Below, one piece after another: positions 46,228-54,357 of a DNA stretch of 64,000 nucleotides. Both the position numbers and the translations under genes were made by a program. The notes under the pieces were generated by a model. It was not told where the DNA came from. It saw only the letters and a program-made list of their open reading frames with translations, and made no database searches. Location: assembly GCF_900182545.1 (NCBI RefSeq), contig NZ_FXTJ01000003.1, forward strand, positions 124,001-188,000, in the 5' to 3' direction. Each line of letters begins with the position of its first letter. The stretch's first letter is position 1. This stretch comes from Geodermatophilus aquaeductus (GTDB lineage: Bacteria; Actinomycetota; Actinomycetes; Mycobacteriales; Geodermatophilaceae).

Positions 46228-46263
46228 AGCGGCCCGGCACCCCGTGAGGGGTACCGGGCCGCT
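46228..46263. terminator. Bidirectional terminator between convergent genes
   Basis: A 16-bp stem with one mismatch (AGCGGCCCGG.. / ..CCGGGCCGCT) and a GTGA tetraloop, 7 bases after the hypothetical gene and 50 bases from the binding-protein stop. Confidence 0.8.
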
Positions 46264-46313
46264 GCCGGGGTGGTGCCTACATCAACGCCGTTCTGTCACG
46301 GCGCCTCGCGAGC

Positions 46314-47657
46314 TCAGCGCTGCGAGCCGATGCCGTTCTCGTTCAGACCCTGGATGATCCGCGAGGACTCCTCGAACCCGATGACGACGATGCCGTCGGG
46401 GTTGAGCTCCACCATGCGCTGGACCTCGGAGTCGAAGTTCGCGGCGTTCGGGTCGTAGGTGATGCTCACGACCTGGTCCTCGGAGAGACCACCGGCGAGG
46501 AGGTTCTCGACGGTGTTCTCGGCCAGCCCGGTGCCGTACGGGTCGTTGCGGGCGAGGATGCCGATGGTGTTGTTGCCGTCCTCGGCGATCAGGTCGGCGA
46601 GGGCGCGGGCCTGCAGGACGTCCGGCGGGGCCGTGCGGAAGTACAGACCGTTGTCGTTGTAGGTCGTGAACTGGTCCGACGTGTTGGCCGGGCTGATCTG
46701 CATGACACCGGCACCGGTGATCCGGTCGATGACGTTGAGGCTCACGCCCGAGGACGCGGCACCGACGATCGCGTTGACGCCGGCCTGCAGGAGGCGGTCG
46801 ACGGTCTGCGTGGCGGTGTCGGTCGTGGCGTCGCCCGAGTCACCCTCCTCGAGGCGGACGTCCTGACCGAGGACACCCCCGGCGGTGTTGATGTCCTGGA
46901 CGGCGAGCTTGGCGCCGGCCACCTCGGGGGGGCCGAGGAAGGCGAGGTCACCGGTCAGCGGCAGCAGCGTGCCGATGACCAGCGGCTCCGGGCTGGTGGT
47001 GCCGGGGGCCGCGGGCGCCGGGCCCTCGTCGGTGGTGGCGTTGGCCTCGTCGCCCGCGAGCACGAACTCCGTCTGCCCGTCGTCGATGACGTTGTCGTCA
47101 CCGAACTGCAGGATGCCGAAGCTCGCCGCGGCCGGCTCACCGGCGTCGACGAAGGCCAGCGGGCCGCTGCGGCCGTCGTAGTCGGGGTTGCCCCCGGCGT
47201 TGACGATGTCGAGGCAGGCCTGGAAGGTGTCGCACTTCTCGCCGCCGGTGGTGACACCGTTGACGTAGGCCTTGAAGACGTTGGCGTCGTTGGTGCCGGC
47301 GAGCTGCGCGGCCAGCGCGGTGATCACGACGGCGTCGTAGGTCTCGCCGGCGTAGTTGAAGGTGTTCCCCAGGTTGGGGTCGACCTGCAGCAGCTGGTCA
47401 CGGAAGTCACCCGCCAGCTCGGTGAGGGGCGTGGTGCCGCTCATCCCGGCGAGGGCGCCCTCCTCCTCGAAGTCGTCGCCGAGGGTGGAGCCCATGTTGC
47501 CGTCGGTGCCGTAGATGTTGACCTGCTTCTCGCCGCCGCCCGAGGCAGCGTCGCCGCCCGAGCCACTGCCGCTGTCGTCGCCGCCACCGCAGGCGGTGAG
47601 AGCGACGAGCGCGGCGGAGGTGACGGCGATGCTGCGGGCGTAGGTACGCGTGCGCAT
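46314..47657 (-). CDS. Branched-chain amino acid-binding lipoprotein, circularly permuted LivK-like
   Basis: This 447-residue lipoprotein (signal 1-22, lipobox LTAC with Cys23, Gly/Ser linker to 43) is a type I substrate-binding protein with its halves swapped. Residues 44-201 (NIYGTDGNMGSTLGDDF, NYAGETYDAVVITALAAQ, SGPLAFVDAGEPAAASFGILQF) are what is normally the C-terminal half. A Thr/Ala/Pro linker (202-224) leads to residues 225-447, the usual N-terminal half (PLVIGTLLPLTGDLAFLGPPEVAGAKLAVQDIN, GAASSGVSLNVIDRITGAGVMQISPANTS, DPYGTGLAENT). The stop falls after ENGIGSQR, where a normal protein would go on with KQVNIYG. It is convergent with livHMGF and is the expected partner. ATG 47657 has GGGAG upstream. 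Confidence 0.9.
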   Translation of the reverse strand: MRTRTYARSIAVTSAALVALTACGGGDDSGSGSGGDAASGGGEKQVNIYGTDGNMGSTLGDDFEEEGALAGMSGTTPLTELAGDFRDQLLQVDPNLGNTFNYAGETYDAVVITALAAQLAGTNDANVFKAYVNGVTTGGEKCDTFQACLDIVNAGGNPDYDGRSGPLAFVDAGEPAAASFGILQFGDDNVIDDGQTEFVLAGDEANATTDEGPAPAAPGTTSPEPLVIGTLLPLTGDLAFLGPPEVAGAKLAVQDINTAGGVLGQDVRLEEGDSGDATTDTATQTVDRLLQAGVNAIVGAASSGVSLNVIDRITGAGVMQISPANTSDQFTTYNDNGLYFRTAPPDVLQARALADLIAEDGNNTIGILARNDPYGTGLAENTVENLLAGGLSEDQVVSITYDPNAANFDSEVQRMVELNPDGIVVIGFEESSRIIQGLNENGIGSQR

Positions 47658-47807
47658 CCAGCAACTCCCAGTTGTCGTACGTCGGTCCGGCGGGCCCCGG
47701 GCGTGCCGGGGCCCCGTCAGTCCGCAGAACGTAACTGCTGGGTGCGGGGATGGATGCGGGTCGAGTTAGACCGTGATGGGGTCGTGACCTCGACTGTTCC
47801 GGTCCTG

Positions 47808-48422
47808 TTACGCGTTCCCCCGGGAGGGTGCACCGTCCGCGGGAGCCCCGTCCGTGGCCAGGATCCTCTCGGCGAGGGCCTTCATCGACGTCCGCTCGTT
47901 CATGGCGGTGCGCTGGATCCAGCGGAACGCCTCGGCCTCGGTCATCCCCTGGTCGGCCATGAGCCGGCCCTTGGCCTTCTCGACGACCTTGCGGGCCTCG
48001 AGGCGCTCCTCGAGCGTCCGGACCTCGCCGTCGAGCGCGGCCATCTCGGTGAAGCGGGCGCGGGCGACCTCGATGGCCGGCACGAGGTCGTTCTTGGAGA
48101 ACGGCTTGACCAGGTAGGCCATGGCGCCGGCGTCGCGGGCCCGCTCGACCAGCTCGCGCTGGCTGAAGGCGGTGAGCACGATGACCGGGGCGATCCGGTC
48201 CGAGGCGATCTGCTCGGCGGCGGCCAGCCCGTCGAGGACCGGCATCTGGATGTCGAGGATGACCAGGTCGGGCGTCAGCTCGCGCGCGCGGTCGACGGCG
48301 GTCTGCCCGTCGCCCGCCTCGGCGACGACGACGTACCCCTCCTCCTCCAGCATCTCCTTGAGGTCGAGGCGGATCAGTGCCTCGTCCTCGGCGATGAGGA
48401 CCCGGGTCGGCTCGCTGCTCAC
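47808..48422 (-). CDS. pdtaR: ANTAR-domain response regulator (PdtaR-like)
   Basis: A 204-residue regulator: receiver domain (RVLIAEDEALIRLD, phospho-acceptor D57 in LVILDIQMP, K106 in YLVKPFSK) followed by a coiled linker and an ANTAR RNA-binding domain (VVEKAKGRLMADQGMTEAEAFRWIQRTAM). ANTAR proteins stop transcription termination by binding paired hairpins in leader RNAs. The M. tuberculosis homologue PdtaR (Rv1626) is activated by the PdtaS kinase, which is not in this window. GTG 48422 has TAGGCT seven bases upstream. Confidence 0.94.
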   Translation of the reverse strand: MSSEPTRVLIAEDEALIRLDLKEMLEEEGYVVVAEAGDGQTAVDRARELTPDLVILDIQMPVLDGLAAAEQIASDRIAPVIVLTAFSQRELVERARDAGAMAYLVKPFSKNDLVPAIEVARARFTEMAALDGEVRTLEERLEARKVVEKAKGRLMADQGMTEAEAFRWIQRTAMNERTSMKALAERILATDGAPADGAPSRGNA

Positions 48423-48429
48423 GCGGTGG

Positions 48430-48435
48430 AGCCTA
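48430..48435 (-). promoter_or_regulatory. -10 box of leaderless promoter for pdtaR
   Basis: TAGGCT on the minus strand, seven bases before GTG 48422. Confidence 0.55.
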
Positions 48436-48501
48436 GCGACGACGGCTGGGAGCGGCCGCCCGGTTAGGCTGGCCGGGCCGTGACCTCGGTCGCGGCGCCG
48501 G

Positions 48502-48575
48502 GCCCCCGTACCCCAATCGGCAGAGGGAGCGGATTCAAAACCCGCGCAGTGTGCGTTCGAGTCGCACCGGGGGCA
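48502..48575 (+). tRNA. tRNA-Leu (CAA), short variable loop
   Basis: 74-nt cloverleaf: acceptor GCCCCCG/CGGGGGC with discriminator A, D arm CCCCAATCGGCAGAGGG, anticodon loop TTCAAAA (CAA, reads UUG), T arm GTGCGTTCGAGTCGCAC. The variable loop is only about five bases (GCAGT), not the long arm usual for leucine tRNAs. The anticodon stem GCGGA/CCCGC has an A-C mismatch at its loop-closing pair. Confidence 0.85.
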
Positions 48576-48602
48576 CTCCGACATCGCGATCCTCCGGATC
48601 GC

Positions 48603-48774
48603 ACCGCGGCCACGTGCCGTCCCCGGCCGGGCGGAGCCCTGCGGCCGAGTCCTCCTCGGGGGACCCTCCGGGCCCCCACTCGTCGGACGACACCGCGGCC
48701 AGGTGCCGTCCCCGACCTGCGCTGAGCCCTTACCGGCCCTCGTCGCGGAGACCTCCGGCCCCCACTCCTCGGAC
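48603..48774. repeat. Imperfect tandem duplication of about 86 bp
   Basis: Two copies (48603-48688 and 48692-48774, period about 89) share ACCGCGGCCA-GTGCCGTCCCCG at the left end and CCGG-CCCCCACTC-TCGGAC at the right end, with diverged centres. It lies in the 279-base gap between tRNA-Leu and the decarboxylase gene; nothing else is seen in that gap apart from the -10 box near its right end. Confidence 0.65.
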
Positions 48775-48841
48775 CGCCTCGCAGGGCCGCTCACCCGATC
48801 GCCGTCCCGAGTCGCCGCGTCGGGGTCCGGTCGCCACCGCA

Positions 48842-48847
48842 TACGGT
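48842..48847 (+). promoter_or_regulatory. -10 box of leaderless promoter for the decarboxylase
   Basis: TACGGT, seven bases before GTG 48855; supports that start over the GTG at 48846. Confidence 0.55.
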
Positions 48848-48854
48848 GATCGGC

Positions 48855-50501
48855 GTGAGCGAGCCCGTGCCCCACATGACGCCCGAGCAGTTCCGGCAGC
48901 ACGGTCACGAGGTGGTCGACTGGATCGCCGACTACTGGTCGCGGATCGAGTCCTTCCCCGTCCGCTCGCGGGTCTCCCCCGGTGACGTCCGCGCCGCGCT
49001 GCCGCCGTCGGCGCCCGAGCAGGCCGAGCCCTTCTCCGCCGTCCTCGCCGACCTCGACCGGGTCGTGCTGCCCGGCGTCACGCACTGGCAGCACCCGGGC
49101 TTCCTCGCCTACTTCCCCGCCAACACCTCCGGCCCGTCGGTCCTCGGCGACCTCCTCTCGGCCGGCCTCGGCGTCCAGGGCATGTCCTGGGTGACCAGCC
49201 CGGCGGCCACCGAGCTCGAGCAGCACGTCATGGACTGGCTGGCCGAGCTGCTCGGGCTGCCCGCGGCCTTCCGCTCCACCGGCACTGGCGGCGGGGTCGT
49301 GCAGGACTCCAGCTCGGGGGCGAACCTGGTCGCCCTGCTCGCGGCCCTGCACCGGGCCAGCGGCGGGGCCACCGTGCGGAACGGCGTGCTGCCGGAGGAG
49401 TACACGGTCTACGTCTCGTCGGAGACGCACTCGTCCATGGAGAAGGCGGTCCGCATCGCCGGCCTGGGCACCGACGCCGTCCGGATCGTCGAGGTCGACG
49501 GCGACCTCGCCATGCGCCCGGCCGCTCTGGCGGCCCGGCTGGAGCGCGACACCGCCCGCGGGTACCGGCCGGTGCTCGTGTGCGCCACGGTCGGGACGAC
49601 GTCGACCACCGCGATCGACCCCCTGGCCGAGATCGGGCCGATCTGCCGGCGGTACGGCGCCTGGCTGCACGTGGACGCCGCCTACGCGGGGGTGAGCGCC
49701 GTCGCCCCGGAGCTGCGGGCCCTGCAGGCCGGCGTCGAGGAGGCCGACAGCTACACCACCGACGCGCACAAGTGGCTGCTCACCGGCTTCGACGCCACGT
49801 TGTTCTGGGTCGCCGACCGCGCGGCGCTGACCGGGGCCCTGGCGATCCTCCCCGAGTACCTGCGCAACGCCGCCACCGACGCCGGGGCGGTCGTCGACTA
49901 CCGCGACTGGCAGGTCGAGCTCGGGCGCCGCTTCCGCGCGCTCAAGCTGTGGGCGGTGCTGCGCTGGTACGGCGCCGAGGGGCTGCGCGCGCACGTCCGC
50001 TCCGGGGTCGCGCTGGCCGCGGAGCTGGCCGGCTGGGCCGACGCCGACGACCGTTTCGACGTCGCCACCCCGCACCCGCTGTCGCTGGTGTGCCTGAAGC
50101 CGCGGTGGCCGGCCGACGTGGACGCCGACGTCGCCACCATGACGCTGCTCGAGCGGCTCAACGACGGCGGCGAGGTCTACCTGACCCACACCACCGTGCG
50201 CGGCTCGGTGGTGCTGCGGGTGGCGATCGGCGCGCCGACGACGACGCTGGCGCACGTCGAGCGGGCGTGGGCGCTGCTGTGCGAGGGCCACGACTGGCTG
50301 GCGGCCGACTTCGCCGAGCAGGCCGCCGAGCGGGCCCGGGCCGAGGCCGAGCGCAAGGAGGCCGAGCGCCGGGCGGCCGAGGAGGAGGCTGCGCGGCGCC
50401 ACGCGCAGGAGCAGGAGGCCGCCGAGCAGGCCGAGCCCGCCGGGACCGACGCCGGGACCGACGCCGAGGCGGTGCCGGCTACTCCCCCAGTGACCGGATG
50501 A
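48855..50501 (+). CDS. Group II PLP-dependent decarboxylase (aromatic-L-amino-acid decarboxylase-like)
   Basis: A 548-residue fold type I enzyme of the DDC/TDC family. Evidence: HWQHPGFLAYFPANTSGPSVLGDLLSAGLGVQG (substrate pocket), cofactor-stacking His192 in SSETHSS, Asp274 in LHVDAAYAG and the PLP lysine K306 in TTDAHKWLLTGFD. Likely reaction: decarboxylation of tryptophan, phenylalanine, tyrosine or DOPA; substrate not decided. A highly charged coiled-coil-like tail of about 60 residues (AERARAEAERKEAERRAAEEE and on) follows the enzyme domain and is not part of the family. The 3' end overlaps convergent tesB by 23 bases. Confidence 0.88.
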   Translation: MSEPVPHMTPEQFRQHGHEVVDWIADYWSRIESFPVRSRVSPGDVRAALPPSAPEQAEPFSAVLADLDRVVLPGVTHWQHPGFLAYFPANTSGPSVLGDLLSAGLGVQGMSWVTSPAATELEQHVMDWLAELLGLPAAFRSTGTGGGVVQDSSSGANLVALLAALHRASGGATVRNGVLPEEYTVYVSSETHSSMEKAVRIAGLGTDAVRIVEVDGDLAMRPAALAARLERDTARGYRPVLVCATVGTTSTTAIDPLAEIGPICRRYGAWLHVDAAYAGVSAVAPELRALQAGVEEADSYTTDAHKWLLTGFDATLFWVADRAALTGALAILPEYLRNAATDAGAVVDYRDWQVELGRRFRALKLWAVLRWYGAEGLRAHVRSGVALAAELAGWADADDRFDVATPHPLSLVCLKPRWPADVDADVATMTLLERLNDGGEVYLTHTTVRGSVVLRVAIGAPTTTLAHVERAWALLCEGHDWLAADFAEQAAERARAEAERKEAERRAAEEEAARRHAQEQEAAEQAEPAGTDAGTDAEAVPATPPVTG

Positions 50502-51354
50502 GCCCCTCCTGGGCCACCGTGGCCACGTGCCGGCCGTCAGCGGTCCAGATGCTGCCGAAGCACAGTGCGCGGCCCTCGGAGGCGGCCGGGCTGTCGGTCT
50601 CGTAGAGGAACCACTCGTCGGCGCGGACCGGCGCGTGGAACCAGATGGCGTGGTCGAGGCTGGCGCCGACGTAGCGCCCGCCCCACCCGCCGCCGACCCG
50701 GGCCAGCCCGGCCGACAGCAGCGTCAGGTCGCTGACGAACGTGAGTGCCGCGGCGTGCACCCCGGCGTCGTCGGGGAGCCTCCCGGCCACCCGGAACCAC
50801 GCGTGCGACTGCGTGTGCGGCGGGGACTTGGGCTCGGGGGCGAAGGGGTTCACCAGCGGCCGCTGCTCCACCGCCCGGCTGATCTCCAGCGCCGGGGCGG
50901 CCAGCTCGCCGTGGCCGGCGGCGTGGTCGGCCAGGGTGCGCAGCTCCTCGGGCCCGGGCACCTCCGGCATGGGCCGGGAGTGCGCCACGTGGGCCGGCTC
51001 GCCGGCGTGGTAGTCCGCCGTCAGCGCGAAGACGGCGACGTCCTCGCCGCGGCGCTGCTGACACGCGATGACCCGGCGAGTGGAGAAGGACCGGCCGTCG
51101 CGGATGCGCTCGACGGTGTAGCGCAGTTCCTCGTTCGGGTCGCCGGGCCGCAGGAAGTACGAGTGCAGGGAGTGCACGCCGCGGCCGTCGGGCACCGTCC
51201 GGGTGGCCGCCACGAGCGCCTGCCCGGCCACCTGCCCGCCGAAGATGCGCTGCAGCCTCGTCGTGGGGGTCTGCCCGACGAAGACGCCCGGCGAGCGCTC
51301 CTCGAGGTCCAGGACGCCCATGAGGGCGGCGGCCTGGGTCTCCCCCGCGGTCAC
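50479..51354 (-). CDS. tesB: Acyl-CoA thioesterase II (TesB-like)
   Basis: A 291-residue double hot-dog thioesterase. FVGQTPTTRLQRIFGGQVAGQALVAA and YFLRPGDPNEELRYTVERIRDGRSFSTRRVIA are TesB signatures; the second hot-dog has the catalytic Asp in GASLDHAIWFH. It hydrolyses medium- and long-chain acyl-CoA. GTG 51354 overlaps the pyk stop (GTGA); pyk-tesB is the order in M. tuberculosis as well (Rv1617-Rv1618). Confidence 0.94.
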   Translation of the reverse strand: MTAGETQAAALMGVLDLEERSPGVFVGQTPTTRLQRIFGGQVAGQALVAATRTVPDGRGVHSLHSYFLRPGDPNEELRYTVERIRDGRSFSTRRVIACQQRRGEDVAVFALTADYHAGEPAHVAHSRPMPEVPGPEELRTLADHAAGHGELAAPALEISRAVEQRPLVNPFAPEPKSPPHTQSHAWFRVAGRLPDDAGVHAAALTFVSDLTLLSAGLARVGGGWGGRYVGASLDHAIWFHAPVRADEWFLYETDSPAASEGRALCFGSIWTADGRHVATVAQEGLIRSLGE

Positions 51355-52766
51355 GAGTCCGTGCCGACTTCGTGCACCCGGATCAGGTTGGTCGAGCCCA
51401 CCGTGTTCGGCGGGCTGCCGGCGACGACGACGACGCGGTCGCCCACCTTGAGCCGGCCGATCGACAGCAGCGAGAAGTCCACCTGCTCGACCATGTCGTC
51501 GGTGTGCTCCACCGAGGGCACCAGGAACGTCTCCACGCCCCAGGACAGCGCCAGCAGGCTGCGCACCCGGCCGTCGACGGTGAAGGCCAGCAGCGGCTGG
51601 CGCGGGTGCAGCGCGGCCAGGCGGCGGGCGGTCTCGCCGGTCTGCGTGAAGGTGCACAGCGCCTTGACCTCGAGCGCCTCGCCGATGTCCTTGGCCGCGC
51701 GCACGATCGCGCCCGAGCGGGAGCGGGAGCGGCGCACCAGGTCCGGCACCCGGACGTCGTCGCTCTCGACGGCGTCGATGATCCGCTCCATCGTGCGCAC
51801 CGCCGCGATCGGGAAGCGGCCGACCGAGGTCTCGCCCGACAGCATCACCGCGTCCGCGCCGTCGAGGACGGCGTTGGCGACGTCGGAGGCCTCGGCGCGG
51901 GTGGGCCGGGAGTTGGTGATCATCGACTCGAGCATCTGGGTGGCCACGATGACCGGCTTGTTGCGCTCGCGGGCGGCCTGCACGGCGCGCTTCTGCACCA
52001 GGGGGACCTGCTCCAGCGGCAGCTCCACGCCGAGGTCACCGCGGGCCACCATGACGCCGTCGAAGGCCTCCACGATGGCCTCCAGGTTGGCGACCGCCTC
52101 GGGCTTCTCCAGCTTGGCGATGACCGGGAGGAAGACGTCCTCCTGCCGCATGATGTCGCGCACCAGCTCGACGTCGGCCGGCGAGCGGACGAACGACAGC
52201 GCGATGAAGTCGACCGACAGGTGCAGGGCGAAGCGCAGGTCCTCCTCGTCCTTCTCCGACAGAGCGGGGACGCTGACGGCCACGCCGGGCAGCGACAGGC
52301 CCTTGTTGTTGGAGACCTCGCCGCCCTCGACGACCAAACAGAAGACGTCGGGGCCCTCGACGGCGACGACGGAGAGCGCGAGCTTGCCGTCGTCGACGAG
52401 GAGGCGGTCGCCCACGCGGGCGTCGCTGGCCAGGCCCTTGTAGGTGGTGGACACGCGCTCGGCAGTGCCCGGCACGTCCTCGACGGTGATGCAGACCCGG
52501 CTGCCGGTGGCCCAGTGGACGGGGCCGTCGGCGAAGGTGCCGAGGCGGATCTTGGGGCCCTGCAGGTCGGCCAGGACGGCGACGGCGTGCCCGGTCTTGT
52601 CGGAGGCCTGGCGCACGTTGACGTAGGCGGCCTCGTGGTCGGCGTGCGACCCGTGGCTGAAGTTGAGCCGGGCGACGTCCATCCCCGACTCGACCAGGGC
52701 CGTGATCTGCTCGAGCGAGCTGGTGGCCGGACCCAGGGTGCAGACGATCTTCGCGCGGCGGGACAT
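51351..52766 (-). CDS. pyk: Pyruvate kinase
   Basis: A 471-residue glycolytic enzyme (phosphoenolpyruvate + ADP to pyruvate + ATP). AKIVCTLGPATSS, MDVARLNFSHGSH, LADLQGPKIRLG, the catalytic lysine in VIAKLEKPEAV and GVMVARGDLGVELPLEQVP are all present, and the C-terminal regulatory domain follows (LCTFTQTGETARRLA). ATG 52766 has TAGCGT seven bases before it, a leaderless start. Confidence 0.97.
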   Translation of the reverse strand: MSRRAKIVCTLGPATSSLEQITALVESGMDVARLNFSHGSHADHEAAYVNVRQASDKTGHAVAVLADLQGPKIRLGTFADGPVHWATGSRVCITVEDVPGTAERVSTTYKGLASDARVGDRLLVDDGKLALSVVAVEGPDVFCLVVEGGEVSNNKGLSLPGVAVSVPALSEKDEEDLRFALHLSVDFIALSFVRSPADVELVRDIMRQEDVFLPVIAKLEKPEAVANLEAIVEAFDGVMVARGDLGVELPLEQVPLVQKRAVQAARERNKPVIVATQMLESMITNSRPTRAEASDVANAVLDGADAVMLSGETSVGRFPIAAVRTMERIIDAVESDDVRVPDLVRRSRSRSGAIVRAAKDIGEALEVKALCTFTQTGETARRLAALHPRQPLLAFTVDGRVRSLLALSWGVETFLVPSVEHTDDMVEQVDFSLLSIGRLKVGDRVVVVAGSPPNTVGSTNLIRVHEVGTDS

Positions 52767-52773
52767 GGGAAGA

Positions 52774-52779
52774 ACGCTA
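52774..52779 (-). promoter_or_regulatory. -10 box of leaderless promoter for pyk
   Basis: TAGCGT on the minus strand, seven bases before ATG 52766. Confidence 0.6.
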
Positions 52780-52806
52780 GTGGGCTGCCCTCTTCCGGTA
52801 CGGACA

Positions 52807-52843
52807 GGGGCCGGGTCCCGCGGGTGTCGCGGGACCCGGCCCC
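52807..52843 (-). terminator. Terminator of gltBD
   Basis: A perfect 16-bp stem (GGGGCCGGGTCCCGCG and its complement) with a 5-base loop, 27 bases after the gltD stop. Confidence 0.85.
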
Positions 52844-52869
52844 CGGCCGGACGGAGGAGGACCGCCGTG

Positions 52870-54357
52870 TTACCGCAGGGCGACCGCCGTCGGGGTGACC
52901 GGGCGCGGCAGCATGGAGCTGCCGGTCAGGTACGTGTCGACGGCGCCGGCGGCCGCGCGGCCCTCGGCGATGGCCCACACGATCAGCGACTGGCCGCGGC
53001 CGGCGTCCCCGGCGACGAACACGCCGGGCACGGTGGTCATCCACTCGTCGTCGCGGGCGACGTTGCCGCGCCCGTCGACCTCGACGCCGAGCGCCTCGAC
53101 CAGGCCCTCGCGCTGCACGCCGGTGAAGCCCATGGCCAGCAGGACCAGCTGGGCGGGGAGCTCGCGCTCGGTGCCCTCGATCTTCTGGAACCGGCCGTCG
53201 ACCCGCTCGACCTCGTGGATGACCAGGGCGCGCACGCGGCCCTCGTCGTCGCCGAGGAAGCGCTCGGTGTTGACCGAGTACAGCCGCTCCCCGCCCTCCT
53301 CGTGGGCCGAGGAGACCCGCATGATCATCGGGTAGGTCGGCCAGGGGTTGCCCTCGGACCGCTTGTCCGGCGGCGCCGGCATGATCTCCAGCTGGGTGAC
53401 CGAGCGGGCGCCCTGGCGGTGCGAGGTGCCCAGGCAGTCCGCGCCGGTGTCGCCGCCGCCGATGATGACGACGTCCTTGCCGCGGGCGGTGATCGGCGGG
53501 TCGTCGAGCTCGCCGAGCGCCTGCCGGTTGCCGAAGGGCAGGAACTCCATGGCCAGGTGGATGCCCTCGAGTTCCCGTCCGGGGGCAGGCAGGTCGCGGC
53601 CGATGGTCGAGCCCGCGGCGATGACGACGGCGTCGTACTCGCCGCGCAGCTGCTCGGCCGACAGGTCGGCCTCGCCGGAGCCGCCGACCTCGACGCCGGT
53701 GACGAAGCGGGTGCCCTCGGCGCGCATCTGGTCCAGCCGCCGGTCGAGGACGGCCTTCTCCATCTTGAACTCGGGGATGCCGTAGCGGAGCAGCCCGCCG
53801 ACCCTGTCGGCCCGCTCGAAGACGGTCACGTCGTGCCCGGCGCGGGTGAGCTGCTGGGCGGCGGCCAGGCCCGCGGGGCCGGACCCGACGACGGCGACCT
53901 TCCTGCCCGTGCGCTCGGCCGGGGTCTGCGGCTCGACGTAACCGTGCTCGAAGGCCTGGTCGATGATCTCCCACTCGATCTGCTTGATCGTGACCGGGGA
54001 GTCCTGCAGGTTCAGCACGCAGGCGCCCTCGCACGGCGCCGGGCACAGCTTCCCGGTGAACTCCGGGAAGTTGTTGGTCGCGTGCAGCCGCTCGATGGCG
54101 TCGCGCCAGTCGTCGCGGCGGGCCAGGTCGTTCCACTCCGGGATCAGGTTGCCCAGCGGGCAGCCGTGGTGGCAGAAGGGGATGCCACAGTCCATGCACC
54201 GCGCGGCCTGCTGGCGCAGCGCGGCGACCGGGTAGACGCCGTCCTCACCGTTCTGCCGGGTGAGGTAGACGTCCTTCCAGTCCAGGATCCGGACGTCGAC
54301 CGGCCGCCGCGGCGGCATGGCCCGCTCGTACTTCAGGAACCCCGTGGAGTCAGCCAC
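52870..54357 (-). CDS. gltD: Glutamate synthase (NADPH) small subunit
   Basis: A 495-residue flavoprotein that takes electrons from NADPH to the large subunit. N-terminal Cys clusters for the two 4Fe-4S centres ([33 protein letters not shown]), FAD site [19 protein letters not shown] site [15 protein letters not shown] and [25 protein letters not shown] 54357 overlaps gltB by eight bases. Confidence 0.97.
   Translation of the reverse strand: MADSTGFLKYERAMPPRRPVDVRILDWKDVYLTRQNGEDGVYPVAALRQQAARCMDCGIPFCHHGCPLGNLIPEWNDLARRDDWRDAIERLHATNNFPEFTGKLCPAPCEGACVLNLQDSPVTIKQIEWEIIDQAFEHGYVEPQTPAERTGRKVAVVGSGPAGLAAAQQLTRAGHDVTVFERADRVGGLLRYGIPEFKMEKAVLDRRLDQMRAEGTRFVTGVEVGGSGEADLSAEQLRGEYDAVVIAAGSTIGRDLPAPGRELEGIHLAMEFLPFGNRQALGELDDPPITARGKDVVIIGGGDTGADCLGTSHRQGARSVTQLEIMPAPPDKRSEGNPWPTYPMIMRVSSAHEEGGERLYSVNTERFLGDDEGRVRALVIHEVERVDGRFQKIEGTERELPAQLVLLAMGFTGVQREGLVEALGVEVDGRGNVARDDEWMTTVPGVFVAGDAGRGQSLIVWAIAEGRAAAGAVDTYLTGSSMLPRPVTPTAVALR

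Noticed and set aside
46314..47657. Binding-protein gene as two fused or frameshifted genes
   Set aside because: One uninterrupted frame with one lipobox; the halves are complementary parts of a single protein, not two complete domains.
48502..48575. tRNA-like sequence as a pseudogene
   Set aside because: Acceptor and T stems are perfect and the anticodon loop is normal; the short variable loop alone is not enough to call it broken.
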